The notes: generated from the letters alone by a model not told the origin. Numbered from the stretch's first letter, positions 32,691-45,367 are shown. The stretch is 64,000 nucleotides of DNA from Sorex araneus (GCF_027595985.1 NC_073311.1:32176057-32240056); one strand, 5' to 3'. Numbers and translations: made by a program.

Positions 32691-35327
32691 AAAAATGTTA
32701 TTATTATTATTTTAAGCAGCAAGTTATTTTTCAGCTAAAAGTTTTAGCCCAACATGATCTAGTTTCTGCTTTGGCTCATAATTTAAAGCAGTGTTAAGTA
32801 TAATAGGTGTGTAGTGTATGCACATAAATGGAAAATAGAATAAAAATCTGTAATGCATAAAATATTTGACCTTCACTGTTATTCTGCTTTCACTACTTGT
32901 TATGCCTTACAATGAATAGTTAACATAAAATGTTCCTTTGAATAAAAGCATGACATTTCAATAATTATGTCAAAGAAAGTATTAAGAATCTGTACTCCTT
33001 ATATATTTTATTTTTTTCATTTTATCAGAATTTATAAAGAATAAAATATACTTAAAACTCATGTTCACAATAAATATCACAATCTGCTATCTTATTCTAA
33101 TTATTTATCTTTCTTGAAAATCTAATCATTTTTCCTTATACTCCAAGAAGCACATAATATATGTGTGCTCTCATGGCTAGTGCTTGCAATTCTTTATTAA
33201 CATAAACATGTTTACTCATTTTGCAGGTGGCTAAGTGGGAAGAGTTAAAACATATGTCACAATTATTAAGTAATGTAAAGCTGTGATTACCTCTGATAGT
33301 GAATGTGTCATGCCAAACTCATTATTTCAAAATAAAAATTTAAATGCCTAGTTACTGTTGTAATTGGTTTGGCACATCCTCTCGTCCTATTTTATATAAT
33401 AGTATTTTATATCATTAGAACAATAGATGCTGCTTAAATTAGTCTTTGTTTATTTCAATATGCAAGCACCAGATAAAATGAAACAGAAGTATTGGAAAGA
33501 ATTGGAGTCAAGCATTGCATCAAGTAAAAATCGCTGTATGTTGCTAATGTTCAATAAAAACATCACTTGAAATAATTGCTCTGGAATGTTACTAAAAGTT
33601 CGATTTTGATAAAACTCTCTACCAAATTACTTTAAGAAGGTATAGAGCTTTGAGAGCTTATTGGTACAGGTGGGAAAGGGCCTAACCATTCTAAAAAAAA
33701 CTGATGTTTGTAGTCTTTCTGAATTCTCCAGAATTTTTAGGATTTTGAAACAGGTATATTTGACATTATCTTCTATATTATCCAGTCAAATAGAAGTTTA
33801 TTGAAATCATCTTGGAAACAGTCCAGGTGGATCAACCAATTACCATTTTTTAAATATGCCTATCCATTCATTTGTTGATTTAGTGTGAGAAGAGTAAATT
33901 TTCCCAACGCACAAGAAAATAATATAAGGAAGACAGGTTACATATTGATGGTGCTACCATATCCTTTTATTTATCAAATTTGAGATAGATGTACAAATTT
34001 ATTTATAGCATTATCAGCTTAAAAAATTAAACTTTCCTTCTGAGATTATGAGTCCTAACCATCTGCCTGGAAATCAATTCTCTACATTTTTGAAAGCTAA
34101 TGACAGCCCCTGATGTCTGTGTATGTCAAACTCTCCAAGAAACTCAATATGGATCAAGATCAAGGACAGTATTTAAGCAACAGTTAAAATAAAACATAAA
34201 ATACAATTTTTATTGTTTCTTAGAATTTGCTACTTTTACATCTTATTTTATTGTTTTGAATTTTCAAAAATTTTCAAAAGTGTGGAACAAATCCACACTT
34301 TTTCCTATATTGTTCTTAATCTTGGTGAGTTGGATGGGAATAGAGTGTGTGATCTTATTGTGTTACTTTCCTTGTCTGGAAAAAGGAAAAATGTGGATTA
34401 TTTCACATAATTTAGACATTAGGAAATGCCTATTTATTTTCTTTGCTGTTACTTCTTTTCCCACTGGGGCTTCCTGTTTTGTTGATGTCTGTGCTTCCCT
34501 TATCATCTGAAAAGAGCTCAGGACACAAAATCAGAAGATAGGTTTTAAGGAAAAAAGAAATTCCCTTTGCCTAAGCTTTTAGTTAGGAAACAAATAATAC
34601 TATATGTATGTACTAGTAGTTTCACATTATACTAATATATAGCGTGCATTTGCCTCTAAAAATTCCCTGCTGAGCAGTTGAATGTAGATGTAGACATTGT
34701 AACTTCTCAGAATGACTAAAAAGAGAATAAAATTTCATCCCCAGTATTGTAAGTATAATAAATGTGTTGACAAATGCAGCTCATTGTATGGAGGGATAGC
34801 TGGAAAACATAATTCTAGAAGATTTTTTAAAACATTTTAATTAGTTTTTCATGCTTGAGACTTCAAGAAATTTCTTTTAAATTAACGATATGCCTACAAC
34901 ATTATTCTGTGCCAAGTTTCTTAAATTTTTAAACTCTTTCTTAAATTTTTTTTCTTGCTCTTCGCAGAATGACTGGTATATGTAACTCAGAATTATCTTT
35001 AAAGAAATTGGGAAGTTGATGACACTGGTACTTGTTTCTGCCTTCATCGAATTATCTGGCATCCTCATGGAATTTTTCATGGACTAAGGTTTCTTACTAA
35101 ATTTCTTATAGTATGGTAATCTATTGGGAACTGAAGACATAAAAGTAAATATATGGCATGGAAACTGGATAGTCTATGAGTGATTCAGGCAGCTAGACAT
35201 TTTCACCATTAACATCATAATGAAAACTGAAACATATTCAATGTTAATTGAACCCTGTTTTGCCTACAATAATACAATATTTCAATTTGGAAATCAACAA
35301 TTCCTTTATGTCTTTTCTTTTGTTGTT
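32691..35327. other. 2.6 kb without recognised SINE, L1 or gene
   Basis: One of the longest repeat-poor stretches of the window. AT-rich; no exon-like frames, RNA genes or LTR ends are seen. It may hold older repeats too diverged to see by eye, or conserved non-coding sequence. Confidence 0.45.
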
Positions 35328-35466
35328 TGCTTTTTTTTTATTGAGTGGCGCATATGGTGGTACTCAGGGCTTATTCCTCACTGTGTGCATATGGATTACT
35401 TCTGGAGGACTCCAAGAACTAAATGGAGTGACAGAGATTAAAAGGCAAATGCCCTTCCAGTTGTAT
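35328..35466 (-). mobile_element. Family A SINE, diverged
   Basis: T-run tail at left, then GGTGGTACTCAGGGCTTATTCCTC, ATGGATTACTTCTGGAGGAC, and head block AAAAGGCAAATGCCCTTCCAG. Reversed order of the family A body and head. Some internal loss around the B box. Confidence 0.6.
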
Positions 35467-38400
35467 TAATGTTCAGAGTCCAGAAATCAGCTATTTCTGA
35501 TGGAATTTTATTTTTCACATAATCTCAGTTTTCTTATTTTTACATTAAAATTTATTTTGCCTTCCTATGGATAGAATACTTACTGAATTTTTTCCTCTAA
35601 TTTATTTTAGTTTCCAGAATTTAAAGTTCATTTGTTATGCATTATTTGTATGCTTAGGGCCAAGATGCAGCTCAGAGAATCCTAAGTTTTCAGGATTCCC
35701 TGGACATTACTTAGGAGGTTCCAAACAACAACAAAATATATAAAAGCTCATAAGCAGGACGAGGGAAGGACCAGGGTAATCTTTCTGTTTATCAGAAGTA
35801 GATTTTAGAAAAATATCTTTCTCAAATATCTTGACAACTAGAAACCAAAAAAATATGTTCAAGTTTTTTGTCAATTCCCATGTTTTTATCTAAAAACTAA
35901 ACTAATTTTGCTACAAAGTATCCCTGAGCTTATCAGTAACTGCAAACGGATTTTTAAAAGTGTGGTAAGAAAATATTTCAGTCAAACTGATGCTTGATGT
36001 TCATCAATGACTCATCATCGTTAGACAGTCTTTATGTCTCAGTGTGATGACAACACAATATGTGTGTGTGTGTGTGTGTGTGCGCGTGTGTGTGTAAGGA
36101 CAGAAGAGATAGTGCTGGGAGGAAGAATAGGAAAAAAGCAATATCAATTTGAGAGTTAGAGAAAATAAAAAGTGTTAAGCCTTGATGACTAAAATCCAAT
36201 ACCGGAACCTGGCAATTATGAGCTGGAGGTATTCATGCAATTTATGAGTAACCTATTTTTGGCTGAAGCATAATTCAAAGGAATCACTCACTGCTTGAAA
36301 GAAAGCCCAGGTATATTGGCACAGTCACTAAAAACATTTCCATAGTGCTTCCAGCAGCTCTTTATTACTGAAAGAAATATAAGTGGAAAATCTCTTTCAC
36401 TTGGGGCTTCAAAGATAGCCACCTACAGGCATTTTACTTTCTTAGTGTTAAAAAGATTAAGTCATCATTCTTTTCAAATGTTTCAGTAAGAACAGCTTAA
36501 TAATATCGTATATTGGAGTGGGGAAAGTTAACTATTTCGAATCCGTACTTAAAAAGAATTTCCTTGGGAGGGATTTTCTGAAGGTCACAATGACGCAGAG
36601 ACTCCGTCTAGTCTGCAGCCCTTTGAAATTCAGCAAGAAGTTGTTTGAGTGGAAATGTGTGTCTTTGGCTCCTGCTAAGCATCTTTCTGACATGTGGAGT
36701 AATCAAGACCTTCTGGTGAAACCAGTTCCCTCTCGACCTTGAGCATGATGGATAGTGATGGGAGGCTGATTTGCTCACGGAATCTCAGAGAGCTGTTCTT
36801 TTTTTATGCAGCCAGGTAAAGCCACTCTAACCCCATTAGAATCTGACTGAAACCCTATGCAGTAAATGCCTGGGACATAAAACTGAAACTTGATAACCTT
36901 TTATTGAAGCAATAAATGAATGAGTCTATGAAAGAAGAATTAAGTTAATAAGAACAGATGTTTTACAGGGCCATGCATCCCTAATTCCAATCAGGTATTT
37001 TTAGAATGGGTGGGCTCTGTCACGAGAGTTACTCTGAAATAAGAAAACCTAAGACATGCCCATGAATCTGCAGCACAACTCTCTCCCTAAGAAAAGGTTC
37101 ATCTGTCTGGGTGCACTCGTGAGTCAGGGCAATCGTAGAACGTTTCTCAACACAGTTCTCCAGAAGTCATTGCTAATCAGTAGGATTTGGTGTAAGAAAG
37201 TCAATTGCCTTCAAATGCCTAAACAAATGAGTACTACTTTAATTCTATTATTTTGGTGGATAAAACTAAGTCTCTTTTTCTATTTTCATTTATACATTTT
37301 TATGTTTATTAAAATATTCAAACGATGAATTGGAATATCAGTGTTTTTCTTTAGGGGGAAACGATCTTGTAATAAGTGTAATATCAGTTATTATTGTATT
37401 TGTCTGGGAATTTCATGAGGCCAGTCAATTAAGGATCACATCAGGGTGCTGCTGAAATGTACTTTTAGGTTTAGTGGGTCTCAAAAAGAGAATAGAGTAT
37501 CTAAATTTCCAAATAAGTGAGTGATGTTGAATGCTGCCGATCTTGTTGGTTGATCCTCACACCACACAAAGCAGTCAGAGTATATCACTAAATTTTTAAT
37601 TATGGATGTGAATTAGAATTACTGGGGACTTTGAAAAAATATTGAGATCTGAGTCCTTCCTAAGAGATTCTGACTTAGACTGGTTTCATTTGGACTACAT
37701 ATTCAGATACAAAGGGACTTTAGATATTTAAATAGATAACTATAGCATGTAACTAGAATTGAGAATCACACAAGTCTAGCATCTGGTGTTTCTCCAGAGT
37801 ACCAATAAAAATTAATTGATTCCATGAAACTCACTTCAAAACACTCTTTCTACCCCTATCTAATTCCTCATTACTTTGATTTGACTCTAGCTTTCTTCTT
37901 GTCTTTATGATCTTTATCTCAAGTTTTTGTTGATTTTTTTTCTCTTATTTGATTTCTGTACTCCAGTCTGAACTCTCTGGATACTTTTGCTTTTTTTTTC
38001 TCTCCTAGGATGTCTGACTCTTTAATAGAAATCTCCTGCTTATAGTCTGGCTCCATGAAAAATGGCAGTTACAATGGTTTCATTAGTTAAAAAAAAACAA
38101 AAGCAAAAATAAAAACTAAGAGTCCTCTCTGAGCCCTTTGAGTTCAGTCTTTTTAATGTAAAATAATTTAATAATTATCATTATTTCCTCAATAAGCATA
38201 TCATAATATAGGTGGAAGAAAGCACAAAGATAATAGAGTTCAGTACCCATATGTCAGACTACTAATGAATAATCATCTTGCATAGTCTCTTATTCAAGGA
38301 GTTGAATAAGGTATAACTTGTGACTTCCTTATAAAAAAACAGAGGTGAAGAAGGTAATGGGATGTTACTCACATTATTCCATTTAGCTATAATGCATCTT

Positions 38401-38718
38401 CAGTTATAACTCCATTTTAGCCGACAAGCAAGAAAGATCCTTCTTTCCTTGACAAAGCAAATAGACTGGCAAACTGTCTAAAAAGAGGACCACAATGCAC
38501 AGAACTTCAGGCAGTCCTTGAGAACAATCCTTAGCAATAATCCACACAGAAATGAGTCCTTATTCAAGAAGCCACGAAAATTTAACTCTAGCTTAGAAAG
38601 AATTTAAAAGCATACTCTTCCATTGTTAGACCTGTAGAGATGAAAGCAAGGCAGCCCCAAACTTCATGTTAGCCTCATGAAATCTGGACCAAAAAATTCA
38701 CAAAGCTCTACAAAGATT
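35467..38718. other. 3.2 kb mostly unique sequence
   Basis: AT-rich. A weak plus-strand SINE-like trace lies at about 35655-35735 (GGGCCAAGATGCAGCTCAG). A GT microsatellite lies inside. Frames at 36518-36742 and 37056-37328 have no recognisable protein family. Confidence 0.45.
36061..36095. repeat. (TG)n microsatellite
   Basis: About 17 TG units with a TGCGCG interruption. Confidence 0.95.
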
Positions 38719-38900
38719 TTTGTTTGTTTGTTTTCTTCTGTGCTTTGGGATACACTGGTTGTGGCCAGGAATTAACTTCTGGCTCTGTGCTCAGTTTCCT
38801 CCGAGTGGTGCCCAGGGACCTTATAGTGGCATGAGGATCAAACCTGGGTCGTCCATGTTCAAGCCAAGCACCTTAACCCATGTTCTCTCTCTCCAGCTCT
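38719..38900 (-). mobile_element. Family A SINE, diverged
   Basis: TTTGTTTGTTTGTTTTC tail, then GTGGCCAGGAATTAACTTCTGG, TGGTGCCCAGGGACC, GATCAAACCTGGGTCG (reversed B box), AAGCCAAGCACCTTAACC (head) and CTCTCCAGCTC (terminus). Confidence 0.72.
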
Positions 38901-39127
38901 CAAAACTTATTTTTAGAGCAATTTTAAATTGATAGAAAAATGGAAGAAAAGGCCTAAATTCCTAAAATCACTCATACACACACATGCATAGCTTCCATCA
39001 CCACATCACAATTTTTGAATTGATAAATCTATATTGATGTGCCATAATTTCACCAAACCAATGGTTCACATTACACTTAACTGGTTGTTGTATATTATAT
39101 ATGTTTGGGCAAATTTATAACAGTATC

Positions 39128-39294
39128 TCCCTCTCTTTTTTGGAGGGTCATGGGTTGGGTGGAGCAGTTTGGGCCCCACCAAGTGGTACTCAGAGCTTAT
39201 TCCTAGCCATGCTCTTGGAAACTTGTCCAGTACCAGGGATGGAACCAAAAGCATCATTACAAGTCAAGCACTTTAACTATATCCCTGACCTATT
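39128..39294 (-). mobile_element. Family A SINE, diverged
   Basis: CTCTTTTTTGGAGGGTCATG, AAGTGGTACTCAGAGCTTATTCC, GTACCAGGGATGGAACC (B-box region), AGTCAAGCACTTTAACTATATCCCTG. Same block order as the neighbouring copies. One of three antisense A copies within 0.9 kb. Confidence 0.6.
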
Positions 39295-39429
39295 TTACTT
39301 TTTAGTACACTAAATGTATGAATGAATATGGAGGAATAGATTTCAGTAAAATAAATAAGATAATCAGTGATTAATTATACAGAGGAAAATTGTAGAATCT
39401 CTCCATCTATTTTATTATTTTAATGCCAT

Positions 39430-39597
39430 TTTGTTTTGTTTGGGGTCTTTAGCTGATTCTACTCAAGGCTTGCTCTTGGCTTTGTGCTGAGGCAGGGATC
39501 ACTCCCTTTAGGGATCAAGGAACCAGATGCAATGTGAAGATCCAACACAGGCTGGCTGCCTGCAAGGCACATATCTTATTCTTATTTCTCCAGTCTT
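39430..39597 (-). mobile_element. Family A SINE, diverged
   Basis: TTGTTTTGTTTGGGGTC tail end, then ACTCAAGGCTTGCTCTTGGC, GAGGCAGGGATCACTCCC, CAACACAGGCTGGCTGCC (B-box region), GCAAGGCACATATCTTATTC (head), TTTCTCCAGTC (terminus). Confidence 0.65.
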
Positions 39598-40767
39598 TAT
39601 GTCATTTATTTGTGTATTCATTAAAATTAAATTGTGGTTTTGAACTCTTTTATCCATAATTAGTTTTATATGATAAATTTTACACTTTTGAAAACAAAAT
39701 AAAGAGTCAGGGAATATATATTAGTATTCTGTCTGTGGAAAGGAATTACAGTTTGATTCCTACCTTCAGAAAACACATTGAACAAGAAATTAACTTTATT
39801 TTAAAACCAAAAGATAAAAGGACACTTAAGGTAGTTGATACCAATACTTGTCTTAAAATGGGTGCTTTGTATAAACAAAATAACCTCTATTAAAAATTCA
39901 ATAAACTTTAAAAATTAATGTAATACATTTTGGTATGACTATTGAAAAACAATCCATTAAAACTATATTTTTGCAATAACTTGAATAACTAAGTGTACTG
40001 TTTTACTATTGTCTTAAACTTAAACATCCAATATGTAACAAATATTGAGTGCTTGTTAAGGGATAGGTATGGTAATCATTCCCTTTACAGAGATGAATAA
40101 GGCAAATTTTCTTCCTTCAAGAAATTCACATTTAAGTTCATCTATATCTGCATGCGTTCATCATTTACAATGAGAAAAAGACAGTTATCACTACAGTTTA
40201 TTTAATTAATCATGAGGAATATATGTTGATTAACTGATTGGTATTTAGTAGAATACTAGATTCCCTGGGATACAAAAGACTGAAACATACTGTCCCTGTA
40301 CTTAAGCACCATGTCGAAACAGTCTACAAAAATAGAGGACTTATGTTTCTTACCTCCAGGAGAAAAATAACCACATCAATTATATGCCCCTTCTAATTCC
40401 TAAATGTTGCAGTGCACTAGAAATGAGTCATTCACAATGAGATGTACTAAACAGATTATCATCCTCACATTTATTTGAGGTACAGGGTGTCATGCTGAGA
40501 ATATTGCAGGTTTTATTTAAACTTAGATAATAGATGATTTGGTCCCTAGTCATATAAATTCTGTGTGTATTTGAGAAAGTCATTTAACTCCTCTGAGTAT
40601 CCAGGTCCTTATCTATTCAATGTGTGTTTCGTAAAGTTGTGAAATTCAAGTGAGATCTCAGCATCTGGATTCTGGCACCTGTTAGATGCTACAGATCATA
40701 TTTTTAGACATGAAAGGAGTATACACAATATTTCTTCACAGATTGCTTTTTTTTTCTCTAATTTTCA
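39598..40767. other. Gene-free stretch
   Basis: AT-rich, no recognised element. Confidence 0.45.
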
Positions 40768-41110
40768 GATGATGCCCAGGAGTGGTAAGAGGTTACTCCT
40801 GGTTCTGTCCTTAGAAGTTTTTACTGGCAGTGGGGCTGGAGTGATAGCACAGCGGGTAGGGCGTTTGCCTTGCACGCAGCCAACCCGGGTTCGAATCCCA
40901 GCATCCCATATGGTCCCCTGAGCACTGCCAAGGGTAATTCCTGAGTGCAGAGCCAGGAGTAACAACCCCTGTGCTGGTTGTGACCCAAAAAGAAAAAAAA
41001 GAAGTTTTTACTGGCAGTGCTTGGAAGAGCACATTTGGTTACTGAAGATCAAATCAAGGTCAAGTGCAAGCAAGGCAAATACATTCACATTTGTACTCTC
41101 TCTGCAATCC
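40768..41110 (-). mobile_element. Old family A SINE, interrupted by a younger A copy
   Basis: The left piece (40768-40832: GATGCCCAGGAGTGG, GTTACTCCTGGTTCTGTCC) and the right piece (41000-41110: GAAGATCAAATCAAGGTC, GCAAGCAAGGCAAATAC, CTCTCTGCAATCC) join into one antisense A element once the intervening plus-strand copy and its duplicated target are removed. Strongly diverged, so it predates the nested copy. Confidence 0.6.
40833..40999 (+). mobile_element. Young family A SINE with perfect 20-bp TSD, nested
   Basis: Near-consensus copy: GGGCTGGAGTGATAGCACAG, GGGTAGGGCGTTTGCC, CAACCCGGGTTCGAATCCC, CCATATGGTCCCCTGAGCAC, ending in an A-rich tail. The 20-bp TSD at 40813-40832 and 41000-41019 begins AGAAGTTTTTAC and is identical. 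A 5-base loss before the final GTGACCC is visible. Confidence 0.93.
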
Positions 41111-42578
41111 TCACATATTTCTTCTTAATACTTGAATCTTTAGCTGGTTGTGGAGTTAACTAGCTAAAGACTATATTATAAAACACCTTTGAAATTAGAG
41201 GCCAGATCTAGATTCTGTACAATGAGGTGAAAGCAGAAATTATTGATACAATTCTCAGATTATTCTTAAAGTGCAAGATATTTTATTTGTGTTTTCCTTC
41301 CTGTGCTTTTCTCTCCCTCTCAAAAATTGAAATGGGTATTTTATAATAATATGTATTCAATTTTGAGTAAGCCCCTAAGGTATCAGAGAAACAAAAGTGA
41401 AAGGGAGTCTGTATCTTTGATGCTATTAATCTCTCATACTAGATATGAACTACCTCCCTAGGCTGTTTTTGGGAAAAAGAAAGAAATTGCTATTGGTGAG
41501 AAGTGAGTTAACTTTACTGTTGAATCTCTGGGTACAGAAGCCGAGTCTTAAATCTTCATCATTACTTGAGGCAATGTAATACTGAATGTATTAGCTTGAT
41601 ACTGCATGCTTTAAACTAGTACATTGTCTGTAAATAGAATTTACATTCCTGAGTTCTTACCAGTATAACAATGTTACATTATTATATTATTATTATATTC
41701 TATTATAGTCAATATAATATATTATTATATTATATTATAGTCAACATTCACTAACTGTTGACTCCCATTTTTTAAATTAAAGAATCAATTACATTTTAAA
41801 GATTTATATTTTTTCTTAAATATTTCATAAAGTTTCCACAAATATTTTCACAGTGTTAGTAAAGGAATCAAGACTATTTTTTATATACTATTTATATATA
41901 TCATTGCTTGACATCTGCTCTAGGACATGGCTAATTTCTATTTTTGTTCTATGATATACCTTAAAGACGCAAAATTATTTTCCTTATTGCACTAATTCCC
42001 AATTATTGCAAAAATAAAATAATTTTATTTCTCTAATTCTTTATATAACACTGGTGAAGTTTCACAGCTACATTACTATCATCTCAGAAGGGCTATGTGG
42101 CATTATCTGTGTTCTACTCAACAATTTCAGGCTTCTCTTTACCTGATTTATTCTAGAAGAAGGTATTCCAACTCTGTGACCCCAGAGTGTCGCTACAAAT
42201 TACACTTCTAAAACGTTAACTGTTTGCTAATTCCACTTACTCCATGCTGTTTACAAATGACATTTTATGCTTATACTTTGAAATTTTTTCCATAAATAAA
42301 AAAAGAATCCTGTAGCTAAATTAAGAAGATATGCTGAAAGATTAAATCATGTGAAAGATGTTAAGTCTTAAAATCCATATAACTTCAGTAGAAGATATTA
42401 TAGAATTTTTATATTAAAGGATGTACAAAATTTACTTTCAAGCAATGGTTATTGAACCTTTATAATGCAGAATGTTTTGTAGAAGAATACTAAGATCTCA
42501 ATTCTAACAGTAGCTTCTGTCTCATATTTCAAGCCTTGCAGGTGATATATTAAAATTAGATAAATTGTTCAACTTAAG
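41111..42578. other. Gene-free stretch with a TATTA-rich patch
   Basis: AT-rich; at about 41675-41748 there are degenerate TATTA/ATTAT repeats in which ATTATAGTCAA occurs twice. No gene or bounded element. Confidence 0.45.
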
Positions 42579-42588
42579 AATAAAAATT

Positions 42589-42771
42589 TGGGGGGGGGCT
42601 GGAGCGATACCACAGTGGGTAGGGTGTTTGCCTTGCACCTGGCTGACCCAGGTTCGATTCCCAGCATCCCATATGGTCCCCTGAGCACTGCCAGGAGTAA
42701 GTCCTCAGTGCAGAGCCAGGAGTAACCTCTGTGCATCACTGCATCACCGGGTGTGACCCCAACAAAAAAAT
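42589..42771 (+). mobile_element. Family A SINE with 10-bp TSD
   Basis: GGGGGGGGGCTGGAGCGATACC, AGGGTGTTTGCCTTGCACC, GGTTCGATTCCCAGCATCCC, CATATGGTCCCCTGAGCACTGCC, ACCGGGTGTGACCCC, A-rich tail. TSD AATAAAAATT at 42579-42588 and 42772-42781. A small duplication (GCATCACTGCATCACC) lies near the 3' end. The 5' G run is longer than usual. Confidence 0.9.
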
Positions 42772-43008
42772 AATAAAAATTCTCTACCTCAAAACAAAGC
42801 ATGAAGTTTTGAGAAAAAAACCTGTAAATAGAAAAAGCTGAATGACTGCCAATTGAGTTTTCTGTGATATTAAGCTCTTTGATTTCCTAAATGTGAATTG
42901 GCTCAAATTTATGTTAACATAAAATGGGGAAGTTCTGGTACACATTATTTATTTTATTCAGCAAAAAATGATAGAAAAAGGGAAGGGTAAATATAATTTA
43001 AAATATGA

Positions 43009-43037
43009 CTTTCAAACATTTCAAACATTTCAAACAT
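43009..43037. repeat. Short tandem repeat, TTTCAAACAT x about 3
   Basis: Three nearly perfect 10-bp units directly at the left edge of the full-length C element. The last unit supplies that element's target duplication. Confidence 0.85.
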
Positions 43038-43715
43038 GGATCACTGTATCACTGTCATCCCGTTGATCACCGATTTATTCAAGCAGGCGTCAGTAATGTC
43101 TCCATTCGTCCTAGCCCTGAGATTTTAGCAGCTTCTCTCTATTTCTTTTTCCCAGCGGTGCCGAATTGGAAGCTCTTTCAGGTTAAGGGGAATGAGACCC
43201 ATCATTGTTACTGTATGTGGCATATCGAATATGCCATGGTGAGCTTGCCAGGCTCTGCCATGCAGGCAGGATGCTCTCGGTACCTTGCTAGGCTTTCCGA
43301 GACATAGAAGTAGGCTATAAGAGGTTGTGTGGCCATGAATATGGCTGTGTACTTCGGCAGCTTTGTTTTATAGTCTCTGGGTCTTGCCACTGATGAGATT
43401 AGAAGACACGGGGGAACAGTTTGTGGGTTTGGCTGCCAAGCTACTGAAAAATGGGGGATCTGGGTGGAGGAGGCCCAGTCCCGATCCAAGCAGGCTTGGA
43501 GATCTCATCCCCAGGTCCCTCACACCTGGGTTCCTCTGACAGTTCCTTCATGCGTGAGGCTCTTCCAAACATGTAGAGAGTAGCCTTGAGCATGGCTGTG
43601 GCTGGGTTCCAGAGGTCTTCGGCTACCAGGGTTCTGCTCAGGGTGGGGAGGGAAACTCAACCTGCTCCCCTCCAAGGAGGACCAGTAAAGACAGACAGGC
43701 GAGGGGGCAAGAGAC
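43038..43715 (-). mobile_element. Family C long retroposon, full length, 678 bp
   Basis: Antisense. The 3' terminus is at the left (reverse complement GATGACAGTGATACAGTGATCC). The B-shared body follows, split by the C-only block (about 43108-43195; CTAGCCCTGAGATTTTAGCAGC), then the C-only 5' half (ACAGTTTGTGGGTTTGGCTGC, AATGGGGGATCTGGG, CCCAGGTCCCTCACACC, GGTCTTCGGCTACCAGG) to the C start (GGGGGCAAGAGACT). TSD TCAAACAT at 43030-43037 and 43716-43723. No poly(A), tRNA head or conserved long frame. Confidence 0.85.
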
Positions 43716-43786
43716 TCAAACATAAAAGAAAGTTTTTACTAAAATTTAGTTTTCTTTCTTATTTTGTAAAATAAGGGAAAGTAGTA

Positions 43787-44034
43787 GCACTGTAGCACTG
43801 TCATCCCGTTGTTCATCGATTTGCTCGAGTGGGCACCAGTAAAATCTCCATTGTGAGACTTGTTGTTACTGTTTTTGGCATATCGAATATGCCACGGGTA
43901 ACTTCCCAGGCTCTGCCTTGCAGGCAGGATACTCTCGATAGCTTTCCGGGCTCTCCAAGAGGGATGGAGGAATAGAACACCTGTTGCCCTCATGCTAGGC
44001 AAATGTCCTACCTGCTGTGCTATCGCTCCAGTGC
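43787..44034 (-). mobile_element. Family B SINE with perfect 14-bp TSD
   Basis: 248 bp. Tail in plus-strand reading GCACTGTAGCACTGTCATCCC, body GGCATATCGAATATGCCACGG, ACTCTCGATAGCTTTCCGGG, CCAAGAGGGATGGAGG, head CTGTGCTATCGCTCCAGTGC. TSD AAGGGAAAGTAGTA at 43773-43786 and 44035-44048, identical. One of the best copies for defining family B ends: no A tail between element and TSD. Confidence 0.93.
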
Positions 44035-44048
44035 AAGGGAAAGTAGTA

Positions 44049-45367
44049 ATAAAAATGAAAGTTCTTACCAATATAGCAATGAGTTCTTAACCATGTCTTC
44101 TTAAAACATGAAAAATTGTGTGCGGTATAAAAATGGATAGATAGACAAGCATAGACAGGTATGGTTGTCAAATATAAATACTAGCAAATTTTTGTACTAT
44201 TAATAGTAGCTTTATTTTAAAACAATAGTCGATGTTCAATCAACATAAAAATGTTATCTATAATTACAATTGTGATGCATATTTCCTAATAGATTTTATG
44301 TAGAAAAATGATAAGCAAGATTTAGCAACCTAACAATTTGCTATTATATTTTAGTGAGATTTGTGTATACCATTGACTTGAAAGTATAATTTGAAAATGC
44401 ATAACTTTTCTGGCCAAGTACTATCAAATTTCTGCTCTATATTAGGAAAAAATGAACAATTACACACTTAATATGCAAATTAAGTCCTATTTACAAAAGT
44501 TCAAAGCCTGATGCCTCCCAAGATGTAAACATTTGGGCACAAAGTAATCATACACTAAAAGATAGCCAGTGAATTTGCAGGTTTATACAGAACACTGATC
44601 AATGAAAAAGTAACTTTCTTGTTGGGTCCAGCTACAAAGCACATCTTCACGAGTAAACATTTTATAGATCTACTAAAAATACCAAAATAAAGTGGAGAGG
44701 ACATAGGAAAGAAATAATCATTTGTGTGAACTGAAAATAAAAATGTTCCAATCAAAACTGAATTACTTTTTGATGGCATTTTTTTCAATGTTAAATTTTT
44801 TCTATTGAGCAAAAGATGATGAAAAAATGCTTCTAACTTACAAATATAACTATACTTACAAATCATCACCCATCAATATTATTTTTCCACATTATTCACT
44901 CTTCCTTTATTACTATTCTCTATTGTATGTTGCATCAAGGTGAAAGAATATATAATATATACATCAGCATGTAACAAATATAATAATTGGCTTTTCCCTA
45001 ATATATTTATATAAAGAATATTAAAACCTCATGAAAAGTGGGCTGCTAAAATTTTATGAAATACTGATTTAAATACCATCCTAACCTCTAGATACGTGTG
45101 TCCTTTTTTTTGATAGGATTATATCAACATCATAAGATGATATCATGGAAATGAAGGAAAGTAATCCCAGCATTATCAAATATCATAATCTATGTTGAGT
45201 GCATTTTAAATGCATTTTTAAGGACTCCATAGTGTCCTAGTATGTGTCATCTACATAGACCTATTCACATTTCTCGGAGGGTGTGATACCAATTCGTACA
45301 TTGATATATCCACTGATTGTGATCTTTCTTTCTCATGAACTTCCTCTTTCTTTTAAGTGTCTAGAAA
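44049..45367. other. Gene-free stretch
   Basis: AT-rich. A 104-codon minus-strand frame (44555-44869) has no recognisable family and lies in very AT-rich sequence; treated as chance. Confidence 0.45.

Noticed and set aside
40833..40910. tRNA gene-like sequences (many heads with A and B boxes)
   Set aside because: They do not fold into complete tRNAs, are fused to SINE bodies and are bounded by TSDs, so they are SINE heads and not tRNA genes.
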